A stretch of DNA of 64,000 nucleotides, taken from Lamprobacter modestohalophilus (GTDB lineage: Bacteria > Pseudomonadota > Gammaproteobacteria > Chromatiales > Chromatiaceae). The notes under the pieces were generated by a model that was not told the origin of the DNA, did no database searches, and saw nothing but the letters and a program-made list of their open reading frames with translations. Below are positions 46,498 through 58,052 of this stretch, piece by piece (the first letter of the stretch is position 1; every line of letters begins with the position of its first letter). A program made the position numbers and the translations under genes. The DNA lies in contig NZ_NRRY01000023.1 of NCBI RefSeq assembly GCF_016583905.1, forward strand, positions 18,348-82,347. Reading direction: 5' to 3'.

Positions 46498-48108
46498 TTG
46501 GATGCAAGCGGATTGGATGCGACAACTGCAATCGTGCATGCTGACCAGATGACGGCGCTGCAACAGCTCATTGACGGTCTGACCGACAGCTACTGGGAGC
46601 TGTTGGTTGGGCTGCTGGTGTTGGTCTTCATCTGGAAGATCGGCACGTTGCTGGTTGGCAAGCGGCCGCTGGCAGAGCATCTGCCGCTCATGACGGCACT
46701 GCTGGATGTGATCCTGTTGCCGATGTGGGTGATCATCATCAGCGGGCTGTTGCGCTATGCGCTGCGAGCCTTGGAGCTGCCGAGCTTGATTGATCCGGTC
46801 GACTGGTGGACCGACTTCTTCGTCTACCTGACCGCCGCTTGGGCGATGGGTCACGTGGTGACCGTGGTCGCCAAGCAGCGCCGGCGGCGGAAGAATCGCA
46901 ACGAGCATATCCCGAAGCTGATCGAGGCCTTGCTCTATGTCACCGTGATGCTGGTGGCGGTCGGGCTGTTCATGTGGCAGCAGGGCTATTCCTTTACTGG
47001 TGTCTGGGTCTCGACCGGTGTCGCCGCGGGTGTGATCGGCCTCGCCTTGCAGCGCACGCTCGGTGATCTGTTCGCCGGGGTCTCGCTTGGGATCGAGCGG
47101 CCGTTTCGCATCGGCGACTGGCTCGAGCTGCCGGAAGAGAAGCTGGTCGGCCAGGTCGTTGACCTGAATTGGCGAGCAACCCGGCTCAGGGGCTGGGATA
47201 ACGCCACGGTCGTGATCCCGAATGGCCGCATGGCGAGTGCGTCGCTGAAGAACTACTACAGCGACCATCATCTCTACGCGCCCTGGTATTTCGTCAATAT
47301 TCCGGCCGAGGTCTCGCCGCGCTTCGCCTGTGCCCTGCTCCTGGATGCGGCGATGCGCTGCGATAGCGTGCTGAAGTTTCCGAATCCGGTCGTGCGCCTC
47401 TCCGATGCCTCGAAGGTGCCTTACAGCTATATGGTCTGGGTGCATCTGAAGAACTATCCGTCGATGTTCCGAGCACGAGAGGAGCTCTACCGCGAGATCC
47501 ATCTGGGCCTGCAAGAGGCGGGTATCGAGGTCTCGCCCGAGGTGACCGAGATGCGCACGCGCCGCGCGCACACCAATCGCGCCGAGCCGCCGACAGTGGC
47601 CTTGGCCTTGCGCAGTCTCGATGTCGCCGGAGTGCTGAATGACGACGAGCTGAATCAGTTGGCCGCGCGCAGCGAGTATCGGTACTTCGATGTTGGTGAC
47701 CAGATCTTGGCCGAGGGTGGGGTTAGCGATGCCTTCTACGTGATCATTGGTGGCCTGGTCGACAGCGCGATCCGATTGCCGGATGGCTCCCCGAAGGTGG
47801 TGGAGACGCTCGGACCGGGCAAGCATTTCGGCATCTCGGAGATGCTCACCACGCAGCAGAACTTCTTGGAGTTCATCGCCAATACCGATGTGACCCTGAT
47901 TCGGATCGACCTCGATGCGGTGCGGGAGCTGATTACGAAGCGCCCAGAGCTGGGTGAATACCTGGCCGGCGTGGTCAAGACGCGGCTCGATGCGGCGGAT
48001 GCGGCGCGAGTGGCGAGCCGGCGCCCAGTGCGGCGGCTGTCGCTGCGCGATGTCCGCGATGGGATCGAGCGGCGTTTGCGCGGGAATCGGGGCGAGCGCC
48101 GGGGTTAG
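46498..48108 (+). CDS. MscS-type channel with C-terminal cyclic-nucleotide-binding domain
   Basis: Up to 536 residues. Four membrane helices cover the first 200 residues; the MscS pore and beta domain reads G-V-I-G-L-A-L-Q-R-T-L-G-D-L-F-A-G-V, then F-R-I-G-D-W-L-E-L. A cNMP-binding domain at about 395-500 has G-D-Q-I-L-A-E-G-G-V-S-D-A-F-Y-V-I-I-G-G. This is the layout of cyclic-nucleotide-gated MscS relatives; the usual phosphate-binding R-(A/T)-A is not obvious, so nucleotide binding is uncertain. The start is unclear: TTG at 46498 (AGGGGA too close) or ATG at 46549. The tail is Arg-rich. Confidence 0.88.
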   Translation: MDASGLDATTAIVHADQMTALQQLIDGLTDSYWELLVGLLVLVFIWKIGTLLVGKRPLAEHLPLMTALLDVILLPMWVIIISGLLRYALRALELPSLIDPVDWWTDFFVYLTAAWAMGHVVTVVAKQRRRRKNRNEHIPKLIEALLYVTVMLVAVGLFMWQQGYSFTGVWVSTGVAAGVIGLALQRTLGDLFAGVSLGIERPFRIGDWLELPEEKLVGQVVDLNWRATRLRGWDNATVVIPNGRMASASLKNYYSDHHLYAPWYFVNIPAEVSPRFACALLLDAAMRCDSVLKFPNPVVRLSDASKVPYSYMVWVHLKNYPSMFRAREELYREIHLGLQEAGIEVSPEVTEMRTRRAHTNRAEPPTVALALRSLDVAGVLNDDELNQLAARSEYRYFDVGDQILAEGGVSDAFYVIIGGLVDSAIRLPDGSPKVVETLGPGKHFGISEMLTTQQNFLEFIANTDVTLIRIDLDAVRELITKRPELGEYLAGVVKTRLDAADAARVASRRPVRRLSLRDVRDGIERRLRGNRGERRG

Positions 48109-48292
48109 ACCGCAGATCCGCTGCCTGCGGGCCTAAGGCACAGCGCTGGTCCCGCCCCGCGCTGCAAGAGCAAAATCGCTGATCAGCAGAAGGAAAGGTT
48201 GCGGCCCTCTATTCAGCAAGGCGGCCGCGTCGAGCAGGCCGCCTGCGAATGATGGACTGAGCTGAGCTTGAGCCGGGGGACTCGGCCGCGCG

Positions 48293-48763
48293 TTACTCCT
48301 GCCCTTGCTCCTGCCCCTGCAGCTTGTCGAGCCTCCCTTCAAGCGCGTCGATCTGCTCACGAACCGACTCTGGCAGCGAGTCCTTCAGCTCGACGAGCTT
48401 GGCCATCAGATCCTCGGCCGAGGTTAGATTGTTCTTCTCGAGGTAGGTCTTGACCTGCCCGATCATGTCTTGCGTCTCGGTGTCAGCCTGCGCGCTCAGC
48501 ATCTCGGCCTGATCCTTGGCAACGCCGGCGGCCTCAGAGAGGGCGTCCATGGCCTGGCTGCCGGCCTCAGCAGCGCTATCCATGGCGGCCTGTGCCTTCA
48601 CCTTGACCGCATCCATGGTCGAGCTGCTGCCTTCGCTCGCGGGCTCAGTCGAGCCTTCGCCCGCAGGCTCAGCCACGCCATCGTCGCCGTTGCCGCCGTC
48701 GCCACAACCGCTCAGCGTGAGGAACAGCGCTGCAAAGAGGGGGAGGATCAATCGCGTGTTCAT
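48293..48763 (-). CDS. Alanine/glutamate-rich helical lipoprotein
   Basis: A 156-residue protein with a signal sequence and a good lipobox L-S-G-C (Cys20). The mature part has a Gly/Glu/Ser linker, then long helices (K-V-K-A-Q-A-A-M-D-S-A-A-E-A-G), and ends Q-G-Q-E-Q-G-Q-E. It is probably anchored in the outer or inner membrane leaflet facing the periplasm. I know no function for it. Confidence 0.7.
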   Translation of the reverse strand: MNTRLILPLFAALFLTLSGCGDGGNGDDGVAEPAGEGSTEPASEGSSSTMDAVKVKAQAAMDSAAEAGSQAMDALSEAAGVAKDQAEMLSAQADTETQDMIGQVKTYLEKNNLTSAEDLMAKLVELKDSLPESVREQIDALEGRLDKLQGQEQGQE

Positions 48764-48921
48764 AGGGTTGCTCCTTGATGTGTTGATGGGATGTGTTGAT
48801 CGGATGTTTGGTTGATCGGATGTTTGCAGGCAACCCTATCGCAGTCGCAGGATTGTTGCATCAGGATTCGCCGGGTTTCCTCGCTTGAAATCCCTGGCCG
48901 CTTTCTATAGCGTCTGTCGGC

Positions 48922-49007
48922 GTCCTGCTGGGGGTGCCCGTATGCCTGGGCTGAGAGAGTCCCCTAATCACCTGATCCGGTTCGTACCGGCGGAGGGAAG
49001 CCAGGTC
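48922..49007 (+). ncRNA. TPP riboswitch (THI element)
   Basis: The conserved parts are in order: CTGGGGGTGCCC, GCTGAGAGAGT, CCTGATCCGGTTCGTACCGG and CGGAGGGAAGCC, with P1 closed by CCTG and CAGG. It binds thiamine pyrophosphate and lowers expression of thiC downstream. The region after it (49007-49079) offers two alternative pairings described in the findings. Confidence 0.95.
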
Positions 49008-49070
49008 GAGCCGCGGTTTAACGGTCGGCTCGTGTCGGTTCCTCGCACGCTGGTTCGCCATCGTTCCTAA

Positions 49071-50972
<1,902 letters not shown>

Positions 50973-51075
50973 GCGAGACCAGCCTTGTGTTCTGCGTCCG
51001 ATGGTGCAACCAGCGGGTGGCGCTGAGCCATTTTGAAGGACGGGTTGTCACTGTCGATTGGCGGGGCTGAACTGC

Positions 51076-52020
51076 ATGACATGGATCACGACCCTCTTTC
51101 CGCTCTGGGCGCTGCTCTTCTCGTTGCTCGCGTTTTGGCAGCCGGAGTTCTTTGCTGCAGGCAAACCGCTGATCGTGCCGCTGCTCGGCAGCGTGATGTT
51201 CGGTATGGGCATGACCTTGACCTGGCAGCGTTTCGGCGCGGTGCTGCGCCGCCCGGGGCGTGTTGGGTTGGGGCTTGTGCTGCAGTATCTGGTGATGCCG
51301 TTTGCGGCTTGGGCGGTGGCCCTTGCGCTTGGCTTGCCGCCGGCCCTGCTGGCCGGGCTGGTGCTGGTCGGCGCGAGTCCGGGCGGTACCGCATCGAACC
51401 TGGTCTGCTATTTGGCGCGGGGTGACTTGGCCCTCTCGATCACCTTGACCACGGTCTCGACGCTGCTCGCCATCGTCGCAACGCCCTTGCTGACCTGGCT
51501 CTATGTTGGTGAGCGGGTGCCAGTGCCCGTCGCCGCCATGCTGTTCTCGATCGTCAAGATCGTGCTCTTGCCGGTGGCTCTTGGGGTGCTGATCAACAGC
51601 CTGTTCGGGCGGCGCTGGTCGGGTTTCGCGCGCTTGCAGCAGCTGTTTCCGCTGCTGTCAGTGGTGGCGATCGTCGCCATCATTGCCATCGTCGTCGGGC
51701 TGAATCAGGCCAATCTCGCGACCATGGGTTGGCTGATCGCGCTGGCGGTGGTGCTGCACAACGGCATCGGGCTGGCTGCGGGCTATGGCTTTGGCTGGCT
51801 GGCGACGCGTGATGAGCGAACCGCGCGCACGCTGGCGATCGAGGTTGGCATGCAGAACTCAGGGCTGGCGGTGGCCTTGGCGGTCCAGTATTTTTCCGCG
51901 GCGGCCGCGCTGCCGGGTGCCTTGTTCTCGGTCTGGCACAACCTCTCTGGCTCTTTGCTGGCGGCCTGGTGGTCGCGGCGGCCCCCGCAGCCGCAGGGAT
52001 GCGCAAACACCCGGGAATGA
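51076..52020 (+). CDS. Bile acid:sodium symporter family (BASS) transporter
   Basis: About 314 residues with nine to ten membrane segments. BASS signatures are G-M-G-M-T-L-T, L-V-G-A-S-P-G-G-T-A-S-N-L-V-C-Y-L-A-R-G-D-L-A-L-S and E-V-G-M-Q-N-S-G-L-A, the latter two corresponding to the crossing-helix and sodium-binding regions. Bacterial members carry organic anions, with varied substrates. It starts 104 bases after thiC on the same strand; a thiamine-related substrate is possible only by context. ATG 51076 is chosen over TTG 51058. Confidence 0.9.
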   Translation: MTWITTLFPLWALLFSLLAFWQPEFFAAGKPLIVPLLGSVMFGMGMTLTWQRFGAVLRRPGRVGLGLVLQYLVMPFAAWAVALALGLPPALLAGLVLVGASPGGTASNLVCYLARGDLALSITLTTVSTLLAIVATPLLTWLYVGERVPVPVAAMLFSIVKIVLLPVALGVLINSLFGRRWSGFARLQQLFPLLSVVAIVAIIAIVVGLNQANLATMGWLIALAVVLHNGIGLAAGYGFGWLATRDERTARTLAIEVGMQNSGLAVALAVQYFSAAAALPGALFSVWHNLSGSLLAAWWSRRPPQPQGCANTRE

Positions 52021-52224
52021 AGAGACCTGATGCGCCGGTTACTGGACGCGAATAGCCTGTTCACGGCGGTCCCGGCTGAGGCCTTTTCGGTGCATAATGC
52101 GTTCTTACGGCGGTGATGTGTCTTCCCTCTCGCGGCGTCTCCGAGCACCGTTCTCCCTTCTCATTGATCCTTGATGTTTGGTCGTTGGCAGCTGATTGCC
52201 GATGGCCTTGGAGCTATCTGTCCT

Positions 52225-54036
52225 GTGACCGAGCAATTGCGCAACATCGCCATCATCGCCCACGTCGATCATGGCAAAACCACCCTCGTCGATGAACTGC
52301 TGTCCCAATCGGGCACGCTCGGCGATCGCTTCGGCCCGGTCGAGCGGGTCATGGACTCCAACGATCTGGAGCGAGAGCGGGGCATTACGATTCTGTCGAA
52401 GAACACCGCGATCGACTGGAACGATTACCGCATCAACATCGTCGATACCCCCGGTCATGCCGATTTCGGCGGTGAGGTCGAGCGCGTGCTGTCGATGGTC
52501 GACTCGGTGCTGCTGCTGGTCGATGCCCAAGAGGGGCCGATGCCGCAGACGCGGTTCGTCACCAGCAAAGCGTTTCAGCATGGGCTGCGGCCGATCCTGG
52601 TGGTCAACAAGGTCGATCGGCCGGGCGCGCGCCCGAGCTGGGTCGTCGATCAGGTATTCGATCTGTTCGACCGGCTTGGGGCGAGCGATGAGCAGCTCGA
52701 TTTCCCGATCATCTATGCCTCGGGGATCAATGGCTACGCTAGCCTCGATGAGACCGTGCACGAGGGCGACATGACGCCGCTGTTCGAAGCCATCGTCGAG
52801 CATTGTCCGCCGCCGGAGGTGATTCCGGACGCGCCCTTTCAGATGCAGGTCTCGACGCTGGACTATTCGAGCTTCGTCGGCGCGATCGCGGTGGGTCGCA
52901 TCCGCCGCGGTGTTGTGAAGCCGAATCAGCAGATCATGGTGGTCAAGCGCGATGGCCGCACGCATAAGGCCAAGGTCGGGCTGGTCTACGGTTATCTGGG
53001 GCTGGATCGCTTTGAGGTGCCGAGCGCCCATGCGGGCGATATCGTCGCACTGACCGGCATCGATGCGCCCAACGTCTCGGATACCTTCTGTGACCCGAGC
53101 GCGGTCGAGGCGCTGCCGTCGCTGACCGTGGATGAGCCGACGGTGTCGATGACCTTCCAGGTCAACACCTCGCCGTTTGCCGGCAAGGAAGGCAAGTACC
53201 TGACCTCGCGTCAGCTCAAGGATCGGCTCGAACGCGAGCTGATCCATAACGTCGCGCTGCGGGTGGAGGAGGGTAATGATCCGGAGAAGTTCCGGGTCTC
53301 CGGGCGCGGCGAGCTGCATCTGTCGATCCTGCTCGAGAACATGCGCCGCGAGGGCTATGAGCTGGCGGTGTCGCGCCCGGAGGTCATCTTCCGCGAGATC
53401 GATGGTCAGATCTGCGAGCCTTATGAGCAGCTGACCGTCGATGTCGACGAGACCAGCCAGGGCGCGATCATGCAGGCGCTTGGTGAGCGTCGCGCCGAGC
53501 TCAAGGATATGGTGCCGGACGGCAAGGGCCGGGTGCGACTCGACTACGAGGTGCCCTCGCGTGGGCTGATCGGCTTCCAGACCGAGTTCATGTCGCTGAC
53601 CTCGGGCACTGGGCTCAAGTACCACGTCTTCGATCATTATGGGCCGGCGCACTCGGGCGGCATCGCCAAGCGGCGCAACGGCGCGATGATCGCCAACGGC
53701 CAAGGCAAGGTGCTCGGCTACGCGCTGTTTAACCTGCAGGAGCGCGGACGCATGCTCGCCTCGCCAGGCGATGAGGTCTACGAGGGGCAGATCGTCGGCA
53801 TCCACTCGCGCGAGAACGACCTGGTTGTCAATCCGCTCAAGGCCAAGCAGCTGACCAACATCCGTGCCGCCGGCTCGGATGAGAATATCCTGCTGACCCC
53901 GCCAGTGCGCTTCAGTCTTGAGCAGGCGCTCGAGTTCATCGAAGATGATGAGCTGGTCGAGATTACCCCCACTGCGATTCGTATTCGCAAGCGCTTCTTG
54001 AAGGAGCATGAGCGCAAGCGGGCCGGGCGAGGGTAG
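52225..54036 (+). CDS. typA: Ribosome-associated GTPase TypA/BipA
   Basis: 603 residues from a GTG at 52225, which gives the usual [19 protein letters not shown] start; an ATG at 52171 would add an unlikely extension. The GTPase motifs are A-H-V-D-H-G-K-T (G1), R-G-I-T-I (G2), D-T-P-G-H (G3) and N-K-V-D-R-P (G4), then EF-G-like domains III and V and the TypA C-terminal domain. It binds the ribosome under stress or cold. A weak hairpin CCCGA-AGC-TCGGG just after the stop could be part of a terminator. Confidence 0.96.
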   Translation: MTEQLRNIAIIAHVDHGKTTLVDELLSQSGTLGDRFGPVERVMDSNDLERERGITILSKNTAIDWNDYRINIVDTPGHADFGGEVERVLSMVDSVLLLVDAQEGPMPQTRFVTSKAFQHGLRPILVVNKVDRPGARPSWVVDQVFDLFDRLGASDEQLDFPIIYASGINGYASLDETVHEGDMTPLFEAIVEHCPPPEVIPDAPFQMQVSTLDYSSFVGAIAVGRIRRGVVKPNQQIMVVKRDGRTHKAKVGLVYGYLGLDRFEVPSAHAGDIVALTGIDAPNVSDTFCDPSAVEALPSLTVDEPTVSMTFQVNTSPFAGKEGKYLTSRQLKDRLERELIHNVALRVEEGNDPEKFRVSGRGELHLSILLENMRREGYELAVSRPEVIFREIDGQICEPYEQLTVDVDETSQGAIMQALGERRAELKDMVPDGKGRVRLDYEVPSRGLIGFQTEFMSLTSGTGLKYHVFDHYGPAHSGGIAKRRNGAMIANGQGKVLGYALFNLQERGRMLASPGDEVYEGQIVGIHSRENDLVVNPLKAKQLTNIRAAGSDENILLTPPVRFSLEQALEFIEDDELVEITPTAIRIRKRFLKEHERKRAGRG

Positions 54037-54087
54037 ATGCAACTCCCGAAGCTCGGGCCGCGGTTTTGTTCGAGCTAATGGTCTACA

Positions 54088-54146
54088 CTAACGTTCATGG
54101 CGCGGTGCCAATCCGGAATATTAACCGCGTGAGATTTACGGTAATA
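54088..54146 (+). repeat. 57-bp dispersed repeat, copy 2
   Basis: It matches 35752-35808: CTAACG, CATGGCGCGGTGCCA, then CCGCGTGAGATTTACGG. It lies in the 240-base gap between typA and the secretion locus. Confidence 0.75.
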
Positions 54147-54276
54147 AGCGCGATTGGCCAGTCAACGTTGGCAGGTCTGAATTGATCGGCCATCGTTGGT
54201 CAGTGCTGGCTGCTGTGCTTGAGAGACAGTGAACGCTGGACAGGTGCTATGATCAAGGGGTTTTTGTGGGTTTGCG

Positions 54277-56313
54277 ATGCGACGATTGCTGTTTATAACC
54301 CCTGGCTGCGTGTCACTGGATAGGTCTTGGCGATGTCTTCGCTGGGTTTTGGCGATGACCCTGTTGGTGCTTGTGCTGGCGCCGCTGTCCGGTTGTATCA
54401 GCAAAAGATCCCGTTACGAGACCCCGCAGATTCCGGTATCGGGTGAATTCGCCAATCCGCTACGCGGCGATCGTGCGATATGGGACCCGAATCCCGAAGA
54501 GGCGGCGCTCGCCTTTTGGTGGCGGTTATTCGATAACGAAGACCTGAATCAGCTGGTTGATCGCGCCATCGCCAATGATCCTGACCTGCGCATTGCTTCG
54601 CAGCGCGTCATGCAGGCGCTGGCGCGGGCTTCCCAGGCTGAAGGGGGGCGCCTGCCTGAGGTACAAGCACCGGCACGGTATGAACTCGAAGCACCCGATG
54701 GAGGCATCGGCGCGCGCGCGCGGGGCGATGACATGGAGGTGGGTGAAACCTATCAGGTTGGTCTGCGCGGCGATTGGCGGGTTGATCTATGGGGTGAGCT
54801 CAAGTCCCTGGCTGAGGCGGCGGACTATGAGCTTTGGCGCGCGGTCTTCGATTACGATGAGCGGATGCGGCAGCTGACCAGTGATGTGGTCAGGGCCTAT
54901 GTCGATTATCTAACGCTGAACGATCGCATGCAGGTTGCTGTCGAGACCGAAAAGGTGCTCGACAACATGCTCAATGGCATGCTGGAGCGGCTGGAATCGG
55001 GTGATGCGACCGTGATTGATGTCGATCAGCAGCGCACAGCGGTCAAAAGTGTGCAGGCCGACATGCCGGCCATTGCCTTGGAGCAGGTCCGGGTCAAGAA
55101 CCGGCTCGTGGCGCTGCTTGGCGGGTTGCCGGACAGTGTCAGCTTGCCAGACTACGGACTGAAATCGCTGGACAAGCCAGGTGTCAAGCCGGGAGTGCCG
55201 GCTGCGCTGCTCTTGCAGCGGCCTGATGTCAGGGCTGTCGAGGCGGGGCTGCTATCGGCTGACGCCAATATCGATGTGGCGCGGGCGCGCGTGATGCCTC
55301 CGCTTGATCTGACGGGCGAGTTTGGTTTCGGCAGTGAGTTTCTCGAAGAGGTCTTCATGCCGCATACCCTCTTTATGCGGTTTGTCGCCAATTTATCGGC
55401 AACGGTGTTCGATGCGGGTCGGCGAAAACGCGAAATCGACTATTCGCGTGCGGTCTATGAGGAGCTGCTGGAAACCTATGTCAGAGTCATCTATGGCGCC
55501 AGTATCGAAGTGGAAGGTGCGCTCTCATCGATTGATCAGACCCAACAGCGACTCGATCTCCAGCAGGAAGCGACCAATGCCGCACAGCGTGCTTGGTCAA
55601 ACAGTCAAGAGGCCTACCTTGGCGGGGTGCTTGATTATTTGACCTGGTTGGATACGGCAAGGACCTATCATCGCAATCTCGACGATTTCTATCGCTTCAA
55701 TGGCGATCACTATCAGGGCTATGTGGATTTATTCTCTGCGTTGGGTGGGGGAGCGCCGCTACGCGAGCCTTTGCCCGGCGATGGTCATCGTCCGCGTCTT
55801 GATCTGGCCAGTGCGCTGGCAAGCGATCTGCCGCCGCTGACGATCACCTATCGCTGGCCGCCGAGTGATGGTTGGTACAGGAATAAACCGCCACGGAAAA
55901 AGCGTGGCTTCTCAATGCTGGGTCTCGTAGCTAAGGGTGATAAGGAGACACAAGCGTGGCTGGTGAGTCTGTCGGGAATCCATGCCCGTGAAGGTGTCGA
56001 GGCGACCTGGCGCGATCTGCAGACGCGCTTCCCCAGTCAGGTCAATGGGCATGCATTGCTCGCGCTCAATCCGATCCCGACGCTGCCACCAGAGGACGAG
56101 GCGGCGACTTGGTACCGGCTCGCGGTTGAGCCGTTTTCGCAAAAGCAGCAGGCGGAAGCATGGTGTTTGAGTCTGCGACGGGCGCAAACGCGCTGCTCGG
56201 TCGACGCCTATGATGCTGCTGCGGTCATTGTCGGACGTTTCCCCTGGCCTGATCCCTCAGTTCCTTACCCGCCTGCCGGTGATAGACGAGTCCCGGATCA
56301 GAATACGAAATGA
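54277..56313 (+). CDS. Outer-membrane factor (TolC/NodT-type lipoprotein) fused to a SPOR-like domain
   Basis: A 678-residue protein. The signal ends in a lipobox L-S-G-C (Cys40). Residues about 60-490 form the TolC-like repeat: W-W-R-L-F-D-N-E-D-L-N-Q-L-V-D-R-A, R-G-D-W-R-V-D-L-W-G-E-L, and L-L-Q-R-P-D-V-R-A-V-E in the second half. After a linker, residues about 550-670 look SPOR-like: W-L-V-S-L-S-G-I-H-A-R-E-G-V-E-A-T-W and W-Y-R-L-A-V-E-P-F-S-Q-K-Q-Q-A-E-A-W. SPOR domains bind denuded peptidoglycan, so this exit duct may be tied to the cell wall. Its stop overlaps the next start (ATGA). Confidence 0.82.
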   Translation: MRRLLFITPGCVSLDRSWRCLRWVLAMTLLVLVLAPLSGCISKRSRYETPQIPVSGEFANPLRGDRAIWDPNPEEAALAFWWRLFDNEDLNQLVDRAIANDPDLRIASQRVMQALARASQAEGGRLPEVQAPARYELEAPDGGIGARARGDDMEVGETYQVGLRGDWRVDLWGELKSLAEAADYELWRAVFDYDERMRQLTSDVVRAYVDYLTLNDRMQVAVETEKVLDNMLNGMLERLESGDATVIDVDQQRTAVKSVQADMPAIALEQVRVKNRLVALLGGLPDSVSLPDYGLKSLDKPGVKPGVPAALLLQRPDVRAVEAGLLSADANIDVARARVMPPLDLTGEFGFGSEFLEEVFMPHTLFMRFVANLSATVFDAGRRKREIDYSRAVYEELLETYVRVIYGASIEVEGALSSIDQTQQRLDLQQEATNAAQRAWSNSQEAYLGGVLDYLTWLDTARTYHRNLDDFYRFNGDHYQGYVDLFSALGGGAPLREPLPGDGHRPRLDLASALASDLPPLTITYRWPPSDGWYRNKPPRKKRGFSMLGLVAKGDKETQAWLVSLSGIHAREGVEATWRDLQTRFPSQVNGHALLALNPIPTLPPEDEAATWYRLAVEPFSQKQQAEAWCLSLRRAQTRCSVDAYDAAAVIVGRFPWPDPSVPYPPAGDRRVPDQNTK

Positions 56314-58025
56314 AGGGGTCGGCTCGCCAGCTTAAGCTGACGCCGCGGCAGCGACAGATCTTGAGCCTGCTCTGCAAGGGCAAGGCCAATAAGGAAATCG
56401 CGAACGAGCTTGAGATCAGCCTCGGCACCGTTAAGCAGCATATCGCGGCGCTGTTTAAGCGCATGAATGTGCAAAACCGCAGTATGGCGGTCGCTCAAGG
56501 CAAGGATCTACTCGTCGAGGAGTTCACCTCAGAACCCGATTCAGCGACGGCCGATCTTGCCGACCTCGCTGGCACAGAGGGTGTTGGGGAGGTATTGCTG
56601 ATCCGCCGACCCTGCATTGTGCTCGCCTTCGCAATCCCGCCCGTGCTAGAGCCGTTGTCACGGCAGGCATTCAGTGCCGCATTGAAAGAAGTGGCCGCTG
56701 ATGCCCGTGCCTTCCCGTTGGCGCGCGGGGAGCAGGGCGGCATCCTGCTGTTTGGGATGCGCGCGCCCTCGGTTTGGGACGCCATCAGGGCATTGCTGCT
56801 GCTGCGCAATCTGCGGGATCGGCTAGAGGCGCAAGGGGGGCTGGACCCGGCTGCCCTCACCGCCGCACTCGATTGCGGGATGGCGGTGATCAGTATCGAT
56901 CCGCGCGGGCGTTGGACGGGAGATACGGTCGCAACCCCGGTGATTGCCGTCACGCGTCGCCGACTGGGTCAGTGCCTGCCAGGAACACTCGGGCTTGGTG
57001 ACAAATTTCTCCGTCTTCTTCAGGTCTTTCACGGCATTGAGCCATCGGTCGTCGAGGGTCCACTCAGCCTGACGAGCGTTGAGCGGCTCTTGAGTTTGGA
57101 TTTCACACTCAAGGCTGAGCCACCGTTGTACCCCGCTCATTGGCAGCGGCTGACCTCAGTGCCGGGCCCTGGGGCGTCCGGGTCCTGTATTCAGTTGCTG
57201 GGGCGTCAGGGGATCGGGAAATCTCACCTGTGCCGGTCGCTAGTCGCATGGACGAGAACCCAGGGTGGCATGGCGCATTACTTGCGGACGCTCCCCGAGG
57301 CGCGTGCTGGCGCGCTCTACGATGCCGATACGGGCGCCCCGTCGTCGGTGAAGGCAGCGGTAGGTGCTATTGGCGCGGCTGCGAAGGTGGGGCAGCGGTT
57401 GCTGGTGATCGACGATGTAGATCTGTTGATGCCCGCGAGCCGAGAGGCGCTGTTGGCTGAAGTGCTGGCATTGCGCGGCGCCGGTTATCGAGTCGTCCTG
57501 ACCGCGCGTACGTCTTTCTCTGATGCACTTGAGGCCGTTGCGCTGCCTGGGCTCGATGCCGCGGGTCTGGAGCAGTGCTTGGCCAGCGCGATGGTCGGCG
57601 CCATGGACTCAGGCCAGCTGCCGCGGCAGCTGGATGCGCAGGCGCTGCTGGAATCCACGCAAGGCGTGCCGCTGTTCGCCCTGGAATGGTCTGCCGACCT
57701 GCAGCAGCCGATGAGCCTTCCTGTGTTACTCGCTGTGGCCAGTGAGCTTAAACGTTATCGATTGGATTGGCGCCTGTTACAGGTGCTGAATGAGGCGCGT
57801 GCGCCCTGCACGTTTGAGCGCCTCCACACGCTGACAGCTATGCCGCGAGAGGAGATCGAGGGTCAGGTGCACGCAGCTGTGGGTGCCGGATTACTGCAGT
57901 TGTCTGAAGCCAACGAGCAGCGGGATCTGGACATAACGCCTGCATCCTCCGGGTTGGATGGGAGTCGCAGGGTTAGTTTCGCGAATGCACTTGTTCAGCA
58001 TGGAGTGGCGGGGATTCTTGTCTAA
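56310..58025 (+). CDS. Regulator with N-terminal LuxR HTH, cyclase-like domain and P-loop ATPase
   Basis: A 571-residue protein. The first 65 residues are a LuxR helix-turn-helix (L-T-P-R-Q-R-Q-I-L-S-L-L-C-K-G-K-A-N-K-E-I-A, then S-L-G-T-V-K-Q-H-I). Residues about 95-250 resemble a degenerate class III nucleotide-cyclase fold (A-A-L-D-C-G-M-A-V-I-S-I-D-P-R-G). A P-loop domain follows with Walker A G-R-Q-G-I-G-K-S near 297 and Walker B L-L-V-I-D-D-V-D-L-L near 365, then helices as in STAND regulators. In LuxR/MalT-type ATPases the HTH is normally C-terminal, so this order is unusual. It overlaps the outer-membrane gene by four bases and probably controls the locus. Confidence 0.75.
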   Translation: MKGSARQLKLTPRQRQILSLLCKGKANKEIANELEISLGTVKQHIAALFKRMNVQNRSMAVAQGKDLLVEEFTSEPDSATADLADLAGTEGVGEVLLIRRPCIVLAFAIPPVLEPLSRQAFSAALKEVAADARAFPLARGEQGGILLFGMRAPSVWDAIRALLLLRNLRDRLEAQGGLDPAALTAALDCGMAVISIDPRGRWTGDTVATPVIAVTRRRLGQCLPGTLGLGDKFLRLLQVFHGIEPSVVEGPLSLTSVERLLSLDFTLKAEPPLYPAHWQRLTSVPGPGASGSCIQLLGRQGIGKSHLCRSLVAWTRTQGGMAHYLRTLPEARAGALYDADTGAPSSVKAAVGAIGAAAKVGQRLLVIDDVDLLMPASREALLAEVLALRGAGYRVVLTARTSFSDALEAVALPGLDAAGLEQCLASAMVGAMDSGQLPRQLDAQALLESTQGVPLFALEWSADLQQPMSLPVLLAVASELKRYRLDWRLLQVLNEARAPCTFERLHTLTAMPREEIEGQVHAAVGAGLLQLSEANEQRDLDITPASSGLDGSRRVSFANALVQHGVAGILV

Positions 58026-58052
58026 CGCTGAAGCACTGATACGACAACGCTC

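Noticed and set aside
46360..47826. 488-codon minus-strand frame
   Set aside because: It is a shadow of the MscS-CNBD gene; its His/Gln/Arg-rich composition is typical of antisense frames.
52105..54042. 645-codon minus-strand frame
   Set aside because: It is a shadow of typA.
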